A stretch of DNA of 64,000 nucleotides from Antedon mediterranea (GCF_964355755.1 NC_092675.1:1369001-1433000); one strand, 5' to 3'; numbered from the stretch's first letter, positions 23,101 through 34,701 are shown. Notes: generated from the sequence alone by a model not told the origin. Numbers and translations are program-made.

Positions 23101-24610
23101 CATCAAAGTTAAATGTATGTTTGTGCTGTTTATTGTTTTTTTTTTGTTTATTTATATTTATTGAGGGTAATCTATCCAGCAATTGCTGATCATTAGGGAC
23201 CCTCAGAGGGTCACAAGACAAACATATACACCAGATGCTCTACATAAACAAAGTCTTATTACAAGTCTTTGGGAGTGGAGTTGTAGTTTTGTCCTTAGAA
23301 AAAATCGTTGAATAGTGCTGTTTATTGGGTTCCCATTATACACACCTGGGTGGACAGAGGCAAAGATAAGTAAAGTATCTTGCCTAAGGATACAAGCAAT
23401 GCGGCGAGAGTTGGATTCGAACCTCGATCTCTTGATCAGTAGTCCCAACGTCCAATACACTGCCCCACACGCCCCAACATACGTAATTATCAAATCAAAT
23501 GACGAGCATACAGTACACTGAAATGTGTTATAATAATGTATCTACACTTACTTTGTAGAATGAATCCATTGATAACAGAATAACCCATGGAACATTGAGC
23601 TCCTCAATAATCTTGTTAGCAACAGTAGTTTTGCCAGAAGCACTGCCACCACACAATCCTAAATAAAGTAAATCAACTCAAATCAACAAAACTGGACACA
23701 GTAGGATCTGTAGTTGTGCTATCTGTTGGTACAGTAAAGCAGTCTTTGTAATTAATAGATTTATTTTCACTAGATATAATAATATTACATTTAGTTAGCT
23801 GTATTTTAGATGGTTTTAAGGTGTTAAATGTCTATGGCCACATTAATATACAAATAATGACGTTTGTAAGTAAGTTCAATGGTGAGAATATTTCATGAGT
23901 TGACAGATTGACTGCTCTAATAGAGCAATAGAAATAATACTGAACAGTAATTATGGCAAGACTACACCTGTGTTATAATAAATCTTAATACTGCACAATG
24001 AATACAAAGTAATATGGTAAAACATGTTTTCACTGTACCTATGACAAATGCTCCTTTAAGTTGGCCATGTGCATTGTACCAGGGTGGTCGACCCGCTGTG
24101 TAGATTGTTCTTCGGCTTGTCCTTAGAACATTTTCAGAACCTACCGATATCGATCTTTTTCGTGGAATACGAGTTGGAGAAGAAGACATTGAGGAAGGTG
24201 CTATACTACCATCAAACAGGTCATCGCTAGAACTAAAATTAGAAGATAATAATTGAAAGAAAAAAACTATTATTCAATGATACTTTTTTTTGGCAAAAAT
24301 ACAGAGTTGATGCAGACTATACTCGTCATACAAGGGAAGTAAACATGTGGAATTGTAGGCCAGCAGTTCAAACAGTGTAAAAAGTGGGATGCAAACAATG
24401 TCATTAAAACAAATTGTAGAAGGTAACATTGCCATTGAGCAGACTAAATGCTAGGGTCTCTAGGAGAAGGTTTGATTCATCACACATTAGTTGAATGAAA
24501 AAGCCCTTATTACGCTTGAACTATGCATTATTGTACAAATGAGATTCTGCACAGTATAGGATGATGTCTACTTACTTGCTATCCGAACTGACAACAGATG
24601 CATACTCCAT
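17141..24610 (-). CDS. UCKL1: Uridine-cytidine kinase-like 1 (UCKL1), seventeen coding exons
   Basis: Coding exons in order: 24576-24610, 24039-24232, 23552-23658, 22865-22990, 22441-22485, 22076-22147, 21421-21610, 20936-20997, 20583-20599, 20143-20241, 19939-20032, 19180-19239, 18520-18642, 18225-18332, 17711-17768, 17392-17490, 17141-17181. They give 509 aa in phase (human about 548). The N-terminal half is a uridine kinase: [13 protein letters not shown]-loop GGSASGKT at about 80-87, [54 protein letters not shown]. The C-terminal half is uracil-phosphoribosyltransferase-like: [19 protein letters not shown]-loop-like [14 protein letters not shown] near 427, [16 protein letters not shown] and terminal [11 protein letters not shown]. 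The family is assigned to pyrimidine salvage (uridine/cytidine to UMP/CMP). Activity of the second domain is unproven. The ATG at 24608-24610 has an in-frame TAA 15 nt upstream. A noncoding first exon near 25578-25670 is possible. Confidence 0.96.
17237..17267. mobile_element. MITE terminal fragment, AAAGCTCTG family
   Basis: TTGATAGTGTAGACAGAGCTT is one terminal repeat of the family standing alone in the last UCKL1 intron. Confidence 0.6.
18815..18880. mobile_element. Half MITE, AAAGCTCTG family, UCKL1 intron
   Basis: The left terminal repeat TAAAGCTCTGTCTACACTAT and the first part of the interior (ATGTGCCCACATATGGACCA) are present. The right half is missing and replaced by unrelated sequence. 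Confidence 0.7.
19743..19918. mobile_element. Short inverted-repeat element with G/C homopolymer arms, UCKL1 intron
   Basis: The left end AGAGGTGGATTCAGGATTTT leads into a long G run. The right end has a long C run followed by TTTGAATCCGCCCCTGATG, the near complement. Related GGCGGATCTAG and GCAGATCAAGGATTTTG ends occur near 57243 and 21897, so it belongs to a dispersed family. Confidence 0.6.
20583..20599 (-). other. UCKL1: 17-nt UCKL1 microexon
   Basis: The exon encodes RGFNF plus two bases of an Arg codon. It is flanked by TATATTTCAG on the 5' side and GTACGT on the 3' side. It restores phase between the exon at 20936-20997 (ending phase 0) and the exon at 20143-20241 (entering phase 2). 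Without it the frame would shift. It is too short for a simple gene finder. Confidence 0.8.
20773..20930. repeat. 11-bp tandem repeat GTAGGTAAGTT/GTAGGTAAGCT
   Basis: About fourteen units of 11 bp lie directly downstream of the UCKL1 exon at 20936-20997, only a few bases from its splice donor. Each unit contains GGTAAG, so on the plus strand the array looks like a row of splice donors. The gene is on the minus strand, where it reads as CTTACC. Confidence 0.85.
22205..22368. mobile_element. Dispersed repeat ending in CAAGGCAATCTAA, second copy
   Basis: The ends GCAAGGCAATCTAACAAC and TGTTAGATTGCCTGG are inverted. The interior TTGTCAAGATAGGAACT, ACTGATCGGGTCGCAGCC and AGATAAACCATTTGATC matches the copy at 16240-16470 in inverse orientation and the copy at 40975-41140 in the same orientation. 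It lies between UCKL1 exons 5 and 6. Confidence 0.65.
23150..23480 (-). mobile_element. SINE with tRNA-like head, UCKL1 intron
   Basis: On the minus strand the right end carries an A-box-like stretch and, at about 23405-23427, the B-box-like GGTTCGAATCC. The rest continues to an end near TTTATTGAGGGTAATC. This pattern fits a tRNA-derived SINE in the third UCKL1 intron. Confidence 0.55.
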
Positions 24611-24895
24611 TTCTTCAAGAATTTACTCTCTGCAGTTTGCATTAAAGACACTAGTTAGTTAGTAGACGTTTGTTGTCATTCTTTGCCCTAGGTTAAAAAC
24701 ATGGGTTTTCAGTAAAAAGTAGAATTCTGCTGTTTTGATGAATATTGTTTATTCCATTATTTTATTCAAAGAAAATACAAATTAATACCTTTCATATACA
24801 TATTTTATACGCATCCAACAGCGAGAAACGTCCAATTATAGGATGGATATTAACATTTTATAATTAATTATTATTGTGCCTATAAACTAAGCCCT

Positions 24896-25043
24896 AGCTA
24901 GGCCCCTAAGTCTCATTTGAGGTTTAGGGAGTGGGGTTGAAAGGGTCGTGAGTTACAACACTGTCACTAGCTAGTTCAGGATTGAACCCTGTACCCTGGG
25001 ATTGGAAGGCAAGCACGTTAACCACCAATCTACAGCTCCACTA
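24896..25043 (-). mobile_element. SINE family 1, copy 1
   Basis: On the minus strand it begins GGAGCTGTAGATTGGTGGTT (A-box like), has the B-box-like GGTTCAATCCTGA and ends near AATGAGACTTAG. A second copy with the same order of blocks is at 59392-59522. Two copies of the same arrangement support a real SINE family. Confidence 0.75.
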
Positions 25044-25577
25044 CATATAGCAAATTATATAGAAAAAAAATGGAATAAGGACTGCGAAGCAAGTACAATT
25101 ATCAATTCAATAGCCTAATAGGTGACAAGGCGCTACTTACTACTACTAGCTAGAGGCCTACTAGCCTACTAAAGTACTAACTACTAGCTAGGCCTAGGCC
25201 TATATAGGGCCCTGTATAGGCTACTAATAATCAATAATAATACAATTAAATTAAAGTGAACCAGCAAACAAGAAAAATGGTTAGACTCTCTGGTAATTAT
25301 TATATAGAAAAGTAAACCGCTTGCTTATACTCTATCTTCTTTCTTTCTAGCCTAGAGGCCATTGACAAAAGGCATCCCATCCCTGTCTACCCTAGTTACT
25401 AGTACTAGGCCTAGGCGTAGGCCTAGCTAGGTAGCTTTAGTAGTAGGCCTACTAGCTAGGCTAGGGCTAGGCCTATGCTCTGAACGCCCATACTAATAAT
25501 AATTAATTATAATCATTTATATCCTAGCTCCTATAATATATTTGCAAATCAATACAATACATGTAATTATTTTTACC

Positions 25578-25670
25578 AGGAGTTAAAATACGCATCGACT
25601 AGCCTAGGCTACAAACAACTGTAGTATGTCTCTCTGCTGCATGCTGGCCTGGCTGATCCGGTTTTGTATA
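25578..25670 (-). promoter_or_regulatory. Possible noncoding first exon and promoter of UCKL1
   Basis: The UCKL1 start exon is preceded by AAACTGCAG, a good acceptor, so a noncoding exon upstream is expected. On the minus strand a donor-like CTCCTG then GTAAAA lies at about 25576 after a stretch of mixed composition that is less AT-rich than its surroundings. This is only a candidate and needs transcript support. Confidence 0.3.
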
Positions 25671-25848
25671 GTGTACTTTTTTTGGTCGACGAATCGTGGT
25701 CTCACACGGGAGGGGGGGGTGGGAAAGGTATATTCAGAGCGTCATTCTGACGACTGGAGCATTCTCTACTTCTCTACGGAGCGCCATTTATGCCTTTATT
25801 AATAAATAATAATAAATAATAGAAATAGTACTACAGTACGGTAATTGT

Positions 25849-26060
25849 TCAAGTGGACCCAATTTAGCACCAGGGTAGCATAGTGATATCAAATAGAAAT
25901 AAAGTCACTTTTTCCAAATGGACCTAATTTGAAGTCGCTTAGTTTCAATATCTTTTCGTATGTCAATACACTGCAGTGCTCAAGTGGACACAATTTGGCA
26001 CCAGTGGAGCACAGTGATATAAACTAGAAATAAGTCACTGAATGTTAATATCTTTTCGTA
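25849..26060. repeat. Two inverted units of a roughly 100-bp repeat
   Basis: Two units carry TCAAGTGGACCCAATTT or a variant, GCACCAG, AGCACAGTGATAT and AATATCTTTTCGTAT. They are the reverse complement of the six units at 27300-27890. The two arrays therefore face each other across about 1.2 kb. Confidence 0.8.
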
Positions 26061-27299
26061 TTTAAAACATCGAGAAAAAATACTTCTGGAAATACTTCAA
26101 AAATATTTCAAACTTGCTAAATAATGTTAAATATCGGTTACTCCATCCGTAATGCAAAATAAAAATTAGTTTCAACCCATATCAGTGATTGTAATAACTT
26201 GCGTTTGTCTAAGATATCTAAGATACTTATTTTGTGTCCCCGGAAAGTGCACATATTCCTTGTATAGATATATGATATGAATTAATTAAATATTAAGTCT
26301 CCAGTATTAGCCCACCATGGTTGGGGCAGAGATAATAATAAAAATAGAGCCAAGAATTGCACTTATACTTATTACTATACATAATCACCTATGATAATTA
26401 TGATAATGTTAAAATTTCAACTATTCAGATGCTCACTTCAAAATTTAGGTGGAGTTTTCTACTTTAAAAACTCGACTTCGTATATGCCTAAGGCCTAGCC
26501 CGGCGGCGGAATTAGTCTATGCTTCGAAATTGGTCTAGAAATCGGCATCTTTGCAAAATGTTCTATATTTTATCTTATTTCACTCTCCATTAACCCAATA
26601 CAAAAACCATCGGAAACAAACTATCTGTTTAAAACACGTTTATTCTGGGACGGTGCGGCCATACACACCAACTACCATAAACTTTTATTCATAACATTAT
26701 TACAATACCGTACAATATCTTTCATGAATCAAACATTTTCGCTACCAATGTAGCAACATTGATTAACAAAATCAGAATTTAACAGTAGCGTCTTGACCGC
26801 GAATGACAAACAATAGCGTCTTTCCCACTACACCTGCACAACCATTGCATAACAACGCACGGAATTGAAAATAAATATTGTTTTTCTTTGATTTTGAAGA
26901 GAGATATTTCATTTTCTGCCATAAAACCTCGAAAAGAAGCCCATGTGCTCCTTCATTTTTAGTACTCTTGGGTGGGCTTCTTTTCCACATGGAATTCTTT
27001 TCGAGATTACTTTTGCAAACTAAAAGAGAAGAACTGCTAGATTCCCGCCCAGAAAATGTTTTATTTACATGATTTGAACAATCTTCTAATGTAAAGATTG
27101 ACAACATCACCATTTTAAACATTGACTCTGTTAAAAGGAAACCATATTGTTGAAGGATTGCATGGCGAAATCAAATATTGATATAAAGTTTGCGTTGAGT
27201 TTTGTATATTAGTTCTGAAAAGAACTGTTGAGTTTCTCGACGTTTCGATCAATATGCTTTGATCGTCCTGTATTAACATACGAAAACACTTATTTTTAT

Positions 27300-27890
27300 T
27301 TTATATTACTGTGCTCCACTAGCAACTAATTGGGTTCACTTGAGCACAGTGTATAGAACATACAAACAGATATTAAAGTTCAGTGACTTGGGGCTAATTC
27401 TATTTTATATCACTGTGCTCCACTGGCGCCAAATTGGATACACTTGAGCACAGTACATACGAAAAGATATTAAAGTTCAGCAAACTTATTTCTATTTTAT
27501 ATCACTGTGCTCCACTGGTGCCAAATTAGGTCCACTTGAGCACAGTTTATTAACATACAAAAAGATATTAACATTTAGTGACTTTAAATTTCTGTTATAT
27601 CGCTGTGCTCCACTGGCGGCAAATTGAGTCTACTTGAGCACAGTGATAAACATACGAATGAGATATAACATGTAGTGATTTTATTTCTATTTTATAACCC
27701 TGTGCTCCGCTTGTGCCAAATTGGGTCCACTTGAGCACAGTGTATAAACATACGAATGAGATATAACATTGTATGTAGTGATTTTATTTATATTTTATCA
27801 CTGGGACTGACTGTGCTCCCCTTGTGCCAAATTGGGTCCACTTGAGCACAGTGTATTAACATACGAATGAGATATAACATTGTAAGTTCT
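27300..27890. repeat. Six direct units of a roughly 100-bp repeat
   Basis: Each unit contains CTGTGCTCC, a variant of GGTGCCAAATTGGGTCCAC and TTGAGCACAGT, then ACATACGAA and GATAT. CTGTGCTCC and GAGCACAG are themselves inverted, so each unit can form a small hairpin. Unit starts are near 27309, 27411, 27506, 27602, 27700 and 27812. Confidence 0.85.
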
Positions 27891-27907
27891 GAATATTCCG
27901 GTGTCTG

Positions 27908-28415
27908 ATCATTTCGGCCGCCAGTCATTTCGGCCGCCGGTTATGGAATTGCCAAATTCATGAAACGCCAAAAAGGACAAAATATGTATTGTTAATTTCG
28001 GCCGCCAGAATTGTAATTATTCTTGAATGTGTATGACACGCCATGTGTGTTAAAATGTTAATATTTTACTAAATAGTGTATTATTAAGCCGAATCGGCGG
28101 TCTTCAATTCCAGAAACAGCAAGCGATATTTATAGCGTGCACATTGCCATCACTACAGTGAATATTAATGATATTTTTTTAATAAGAAGGAGTTGATGCT
28201 GAAGTTTTTAGCCCATTGCACAACTGATCTCTAGTTTAAATGACCATAATGCTCTGTGGCGTTCCATAGACTTTTTTTTTTCACTGTAATTCTGTACAGT
28301 TATTTATGGCTATTTTAATCTGGCGCGCCATACCTGGCGGCCGAAATGATCATGCCATATTTTGTCCTTTTATTTCATGAATTTGGTCGTTCCATCGGCC
28401 GAAATGCACTGTGAC
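27908..28415. mobile_element. Foldback element with CATTTCGGCCG termini, about 500 bp
   Basis: The left arm carries TCATTTCGGCCGCC twice, then CCAAATTCATGAAA and AAAGGACAAAATAT. The right arm carries ATATTTTGTCCTTTT, TTCATGAATTTGG and ATCGGCCGAAATG, the reverse complement in the reverse order. The interior has no coding frame. Confidence 0.8.
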
Positions 28416-28599
28416 CAATATTCCTCCTCCTCACATGGGGTTTGGTGGATGATCGAGGCGGCAAACGTCTGTATCATCATAAGTCTACTACTTGTTTTTA
28501 CAATAACCAGAGGGCGGTATATATTCAAATAATTACATTTCAGTATACCACCGGGCGGCTTAGAATGTAATATGTGCCTGTGATGTTTATATTATACAT

Positions 28600-28702
28600 A
28601 CCATAGGTACAGAACAAATTCTAAACCGCCCGAACCAAGATTCGAACCCGGCTGCTTCATGCAGATGTCCTAACCATTAGACCACTTGTTCAACCCCATT
28701 GG
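28600..28702 (-). mobile_element. SINE-like element with tRNA-like head
   Basis: On the minus strand, AACAAGTGGTCTAATGGTTA then GGAC resembles a tRNA D-arm/A box, and GGGTTCGAATCTTGG resembles a T-arm/B box about 35 nt later. Acceptor-stem pairing is weak, so it is more likely a SINE head than a working tRNA. Confidence 0.5.
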
Positions 28703-30176
28703 ATAGCGACTCTTTAACATTCTCGCGAAACAGCACTATATATATTAAGAATTCTAGAAAAAAAAATGCTTTGGAATATATAACAAATTGGAGAAAAATC
28801 AAATATTATTTATTAAAATGGAATTTTGTTATTCTGAAATGTCAGAAGATTCTGTGTCAAAATTTAATATTATGTTAATGTTACATTGACAAAAAAGATA
28901 AAACAGGATATGTTCAATCAGTGTGTGTGAGCAATGAATAAGAACAATACGGAATGTCATTGAACGAATGGAATTTGGCATTTTATAGATGGAGAAGTGT
29001 GTTATTATTATTTCCAGGCTTAAAAAAACTATTCCCCTAGTAATATCATTTCTGATGATTGGTCAATTCGTCTTATTTGTGAATTCTGTCTTCATTTTTC
29101 GGTGACATTTTGTAAAATAGGTAGTAGGCCTATATGAAAAAATATACGTTAAACTTTTTAATGAGTTTATCTCATTTAATATTGCCAATAACAATAATAT
29201 TTGAAATTGAAACTCAGCTTAAATACAGATCAAATACAAAACCATTAAACAAATATGGCTAAAAGTAGTTAAAATTGATTACAATTTTTTTTTAATTACA
29301 GGCAAATTACGGGCAGAAACATAGCGAAAAACCTTACTTAGCAAAATAAACAGCAACAGAGGGCGTGCTATTTATTATTTCGTCCCATATTAAAGATAAA
29401 GAAAACTCGAGGTTTTAGTAAGTATTTGTGACGTCACCAATATATCGATTTTCCTGACGCATGGTCTGTATACCTAGTAACACCCGCAAATAACTTCAAT
29501 TAATGTGGCGATGCTATCATGCAAAAAAACAACAACAAGCATACCAAGTTTTGGCGGCCTATTAGTATTTAGCAAATTTGGCTTTCTTTAGTAAGAGAAA
29601 GCAGGCTGGTGACTACAGTAGGCCTAAAGGCCCCTAAAACAGGAACACCGTTACTCGAACGAACAAGGGTTAATATACGTTTCAACCTTACAGCCAACTC
29701 CTACGTAGGGGTACCCTATTAAATGGGGAACTTTGTTGTGTCATAAAATGTTCTCCTTTCATAAAGGTTCTACTGTACTATCACTTCTTGTACTTTTGAC
29801 TGAAAAGGGATCCATTAATTGTTTATAAACATTTGTTTCCCAAACTAATTGATTCATTAAACAATATTAACTATATTTCTTTTATATATTTACATTATTA
29901 TTATTAAAGATGTAATGTAGTGTAGAGAATACTTAAATATCATGGCCTAAGAATACAAATTATTTTATTATACTGTATAATAATGTTATATTTATTATAA
30001 TTCTAATGATAATAATAAAAACATTTAGTCGTTTATTTCTTTACGGTTTTTATACTACAAATATGAAATTACCATAAATTACATTCAAGTACTACTTAAC
30101 TATTACTTTTAAAGAAAATATGTGTCCCTATCTAACATAGGATTGTATTATTCGTGATTAAGTAAAAGAGTTATTC

Positions 30177-33100
30177 TTAGAAATTTACTTTCTTGTTTCT
30201 AAAAACAAACTGTTTCAAATAATGCCGCTCGTTGTACTTATTTACATCCTCTTCAATCTGACATCCTGCAGATGTATCAATGTGAAATCCTTGACAGTTA
30301 TCTTTTCTTAAACACTGTAAAGCACATCTCATGTACTTAACTGTCATTTTAACTCCAAACTCAGACACCCCTGAGTTCACTCCACGAGGCTCGACAAATT
30401 GGAAATAAACACTGGTATCTGAAAGACAAATACGGACTCGGAAAATGATATATGTTGGAGTTGATTTTACTTTAGGCGTGATGTGTAGGTTGTGGCCGGT
30501 TTGCTTATAGAAATCCCAAAATAATGTTAAAACGCGCAGAAATTTCATTTAAAAATATATACGCAGACGCATGAAACGTGTTCAATTTTATTTTGCCTTA
30601 TTATTGACAATATAGAAATTATCGGATTATAAATTATAAATCGTTTTTTTTTACTTGGTATTTACACCTCAAACTAATCACTTACCCTGCTCACAGATAT
30701 ATCCGTCAGAGTTTGAGTTCAAATCAGCGGTCACATCAATGTCTAGGAGCATCATACCTTTAGTATCAATTCTGGTGCCAGCTATAACTTCTCTGCTAGT
30801 GCCCGGATCTTCCGGATTCCACGCAATCGAAGAATCAAAATCTTGTCCTGTTTCCCATTTCCAGTTTGTATCTTCGTTACCTAATCCCGCCTGACGTGAT
30901 AATCCGATGGCGTATATACCTTCTTTGAAAACGGTATTAACGTAGTCGAGTACTGCAGTAACTTCACCACTGGTAAGAAGACTAGCAAGATATCCACCAG
31001 AAGACTCACATGTAGCCTTTGCATCAGACCACGTCATTATTGTTTCATAACGTAACGTCGTTATAACGTAACGTGACCACTTGTATAATAATTCAGCATA
31101 ATCTTTTGAGAAATACAAGAAAGTGCATAAAACTCATGTCACCTAAATAGAAAAACGTCATTTGTAATATTTATTCTGTGATCTTTGTAAAAATTTCGTC
31201 TGTGAAAACAAAGGCTCTCTCCATTATATGAATTACACAATGTACTCAGAGACCACAGCATGACTTTGATAAAAATGCTATAGACCGTTTTAATTTACGC
31301 TGATAAGTCGATTAATATTCAGTAACAATCTTAATATTTTACTCAGAAAATCTCATAAATCCATTTTTTGTTTAGATATCTTTTTAAATCAAAAAAATAA
31401 TTCACATTTCTAAAATAGAAAATTGCATATTATTAACAAGATAGTTTTTGTCTTAGTGTTTTGGGGTAATCTGTTTTGAGTCAGTCCTAGAATGTTTGAC
31501 GTTAAGGCGAGTAGGTGACTATTGTCACACCATTATCTATCATGCGCACCTGCAAACACTTAGACATAAATTACTTACTTTCTTCGCAAATAAAGCCCTT
31601 GAAGTACATGTTCAAATTCTCGTCTTCATTAACGTCCACCAATTCGACATTATTGGTAAAAATGGCAACACCAGCTCTTTTGCTATTGATACTATTGGGA
31701 TCACCAGGAAGCCATGGAATAATAGAGGAATCGAATTCTTGGTCTGTTTCCCATTTCCAGTTGTTGTCCTTGTTTATTTCTAATCCCGCCTGACGTGATA
31801 ATCCGATGGCGTATCCACTTGCTCCGTAGACGGTATTAACGTAGTCAAGTACTGCTGTAACTTCATCATTGTTAAGAAGGGTAACAAGATAGCCACCAGA
31901 AGACTCACATGTAACCTTTGCGTCAGGCCATGTCGTTACGTGTTGTTCGTTAAACATCGTCACAATGTACCGTGACACTTATACAGTAAAGCAGCATCGC
32001 CTTTAAAATAACAAAAGTTAAATCACACATCAACATTTGAAGCATTGCTTTTCTTGGTTTGATTTGATCAAACGTGTGGATTTTTTTAAGCATAAGAACT
32101 TAAAAATAACAATATCTTCAAACAGTATTAATGGAGAGGAAAATATTGTGATCTTTAACACAATATGCAGGTTGTTATTACTTAAAATACATAAACAAAA
32201 GAGAGTGCAGTGTCCTTAAGATTGCCATTTCTTCTAGGCATTTATATTTTAGGAGGAGGAATAATTTATCTCAACAAACTTACTTTCTTCACATATATAC
32301 CCCTCTGAGTATGTGTTCAAAATATCCTCAGCGTCAGTATCTATCAAATAGATTCCAGTAGTATGGATTCTCACACCAGCTGCTATATTGTTGTCGCTAT
32401 TAGGATCATCAGCATGCCACGTAACAGAAGAACCAAACGTTTGTCCTATTTCCCATTTCCAGTTTGTATCTACTTATTTATCTAATCCCACCTGACGTGA
32501 TAATCCGATAGCGTATCGACCTTCTCCGTAAACGGTATTAACGTAGTCGAGGACTGCAGTCAGTTCATCATTGGTAAGAAGACTGACAAGATATCCACCA
32601 GAAGACTCACAGTCAGCTTTTGCATCAGACCACGTCATTTCTAGTTGATCCTTTAACATCTTTACAGTGTACCGTGACCACTTGTATTTCAATTCAGAAT
32701 CACCTTTGGTAAACAATGAAAATACACATACTTGGATTCTGAACAAATGAGGATTGAGGTAATCATATAAAATGGTTTATATTCAATTGTTAAGTTTGTA
32801 AGGTAACCCAGGGTGTTTAATCATTGCTAATATTTGGATTTTTCTTTCAATATTTTCTATTATTCTGAACAAATGAGGATTGAGGTAACAATCATAATAT
32901 GGTTCATATTCAATTGTTAAGTTTGTAAGCTAACCCAGGGTAGTCTAATCATATTTCTAATATTTGGATTAGAATAAATATCTCTAAATAAGTTTTTTAA
33001 TGTATCGTTGTATATTTTGAATAGATTAATTTGCAATGCACAAACAAAGAATGCTCCATTGCAAGATTATGGTTCTCTCAGCTTTCCAGTCCCATTATCG

Positions 33101-33634
33101 ATAATTTTAAAATTTACAGGATTTGTCATTAAAATCCCGGATACCCTAAATGATACAATTTATAGATAAATATAAACGGCAACAAGTAATAGTAGTAGTA
33201 ATAATCTTACTTACTCTGTTCACATATATACCCATCTGAATTTGAGTTTATACTACCATCTGCTGGTGTGTCCATCAAAACCATATCAGTAGTACGAATT
33301 CTCATGCCAGCTGTAATAGCGACATCAGTATCAGGATCATGAGGATTCCACTCAATATTAGAACCAAACTCTTGTCCTATTTCCCACTTCCAGTTTGTAT
33401 CTACCTCTCTATATAATCCCGCCTGACGTGATAATCCGATGGCGTACGTACCTTTTCCATAAACGGTATTAACGTAGTCGAAGACTGTTTTCAATTCATC
33501 ATTTGTAAGAATACTAACAAGATAGCCACCAGAAGACTCACAGTCAGCTTTTGCGTCAGACCACGTCATTGGTTGTTGGTTATTCAACTTCGTCACAGTG
33601 TACCGGGACCATTTGTATTCAAATTCAGCATTGC
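30177..33634 (-). pseudogene. Copy C: decayed four-CTLD plus PAN lectin gene
   Basis: Exons in order: CTLD1 33215-33634, CTLD2 32284-32703, CTLD3 31579-32000, CTLD4 30686-31102 and PAN 30177-30418. This is a near-identical copy of gene B (36397-40090), introns included, about 6.2 kb away. Two lesions are visible. In CTLD2 the Tyr codon that follows VGLDK in gene B is TAA here (32474-32476). In CTLD3 one base is missing at about 31978-31981, so the exon is 422 nt instead of 423 and the frame ends soon after. CTLD1, CTLD4 and PAN remain open. No signal exon like those of A and B lies upstream, though an unrelated candidate is at 34827-34878. Skipping both damaged phase 1-1 exons would keep a shorter open protein, so limited function cannot be excluded. 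Assembly error is an alternative cause. Confidence 0.85.
32735..32975. repeat. Two-copy tandem duplication inside a lectin intron
   Basis: The stretch beginning TTCTGAACAAATGAGGATTG and ending near CTAATATTTGGAT occurs twice, about 130 bp apart, between CTLD2 and CTLD1 of copy C. The same double arrangement occurs in gene B at about 38958-39198. The small duplication therefore predates the duplication of the whole gene. Confidence 0.85.
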
Positions 33635-34261
33635 CTTTTGGAAGACAATTACATACATCAAAGTTATCGTTCTTGATTATTTATTGAAACGTTTAGTTTA
33701 ATACATAACAGTAGGTAACCCTTTTTAATAATTGTTTTAAAAATGCTTTCAAGCACTATTTTGCGTCTTACTATTTTCGCACGTTAAAAAAAAAAGTGTT
33801 GATAAGATAATTATTCTTAACAAGATAATTAATCACGATATTGATTAGGTTCTTGCACCAGACCACAAACGTGTCTGTTCTCTGTGTATAATTAAGACAA
33901 TCAAACACAATGGTGTACGTCTTTGCGTAACGTTTACGTTGCGCGCGTAGGTTGCGTCGCTAGTGGGAAAACCACGCTTTTGATATACAAGCACAAGGCA
34001 AGAGAACACTGGAAAAACATGGAACATCGCGGGTTGGGGGTATGCGGGGGGGGGGTGAATCAGATCAAGTTTATGGCTGGAAACTGATTTTGGGTTTACA
34101 ACCCCCTCAAACAAGCCCAAAAATAAATAATTGTGGTTGTATGTTTAATAATAATAATAACAGGATTTTTATAGCGCACATACCACTCAAGAGTGCTCAA
34201 GGCTGGAATATAAAAAGTTCTGTAATAAAAATGAGAGTTGCTTTTTGTTGAAGTGTATTAG

Positions 34262-34701
34262 TGTTTCAATTTAATTTATTTCCACAATATAATAACATAC
34301 ATACAGGATAATAAATGCAATGAAGTAATAATGTGGGGGGAGGGGGAGAGTCATATAAGTCAGAAAGACTTTAAGTTTGACCCACCCCAAGATATAAAAT
34401 TAAATACGAATATGAAAAAGAAAAAAAATAGACATAAACTAATAATAAATAAAAGAAAACAAAGCTACAATTTCTATTAAACCATATTATCCGATCTTAA
34501 CAGGTCTTATAAAATATATATATATTTAACGTTCATCATATCTTGAAAGTAAATAGTTCCTGTATATACTAATTTAAATTTAGAAGTTGTAGATGCATTT
34601 TTAATATCTACATGGATTGAATTCCATAATTTAGCTCCTTGATATTTAATAGAGTTCTTGATCAATTTGTAACATTTTTCATATTTGCGCGTTTGATTCA
34701 A
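34262..34701 (-). mobile_element. 3' end remnant of a non-LTR retrotransposon (LINE)
   Basis: On the minus strand a 64-codon frame (34507-34701) contains IKYQGAKLWNSIHVDIKNAS and then FKLVYTG. This resembles the very C-terminal end of many LINE reverse-transcriptase proteins (pattern GAKLWNSLP..I....S...FK). It is followed by a non-coding tail that ends AATAAATTAAATTGAA. The rest of the element is missing. The family assignment is from motif memory only. Confidence 0.6.

Larger units (their letters stand above)
24650..30170. other. Gene-free repeat-rich block between UCKL1 and the lectin cluster
   Basis: No exon with recognisable similarity was found in these 5.5 kb. Contents: a SINE at 24896-25043; many CTAGGC/GGCCTA runs at 25130-25640; a possible noncoding UCKL1 first exon near 25578-25670; inverted arrays of a roughly 100-bp unit at 25849-26060 and 27300-27890; a foldback element at 27908-28415; a tRNA-like SINE head at 28600-28702; then AT-rich sequence. 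A 116-codon minus frame at 26772-27122 has no known hallmark or splice support and I do not call it. Confidence 0.6.

Noticed and set aside
26772-27122. Open frame of 116 codons on the minus strand
   Set aside because: No recognisable domain, no splice signals in suitable phase, and it lies between inverted repeat arrays.
33845-34120. Open frame of 91 codons on the minus strand
   Set aside because: It overlaps a GC-rich dispersed repeat (GACGCAA motifs) and a G homopolymer, with no protein hallmarks.
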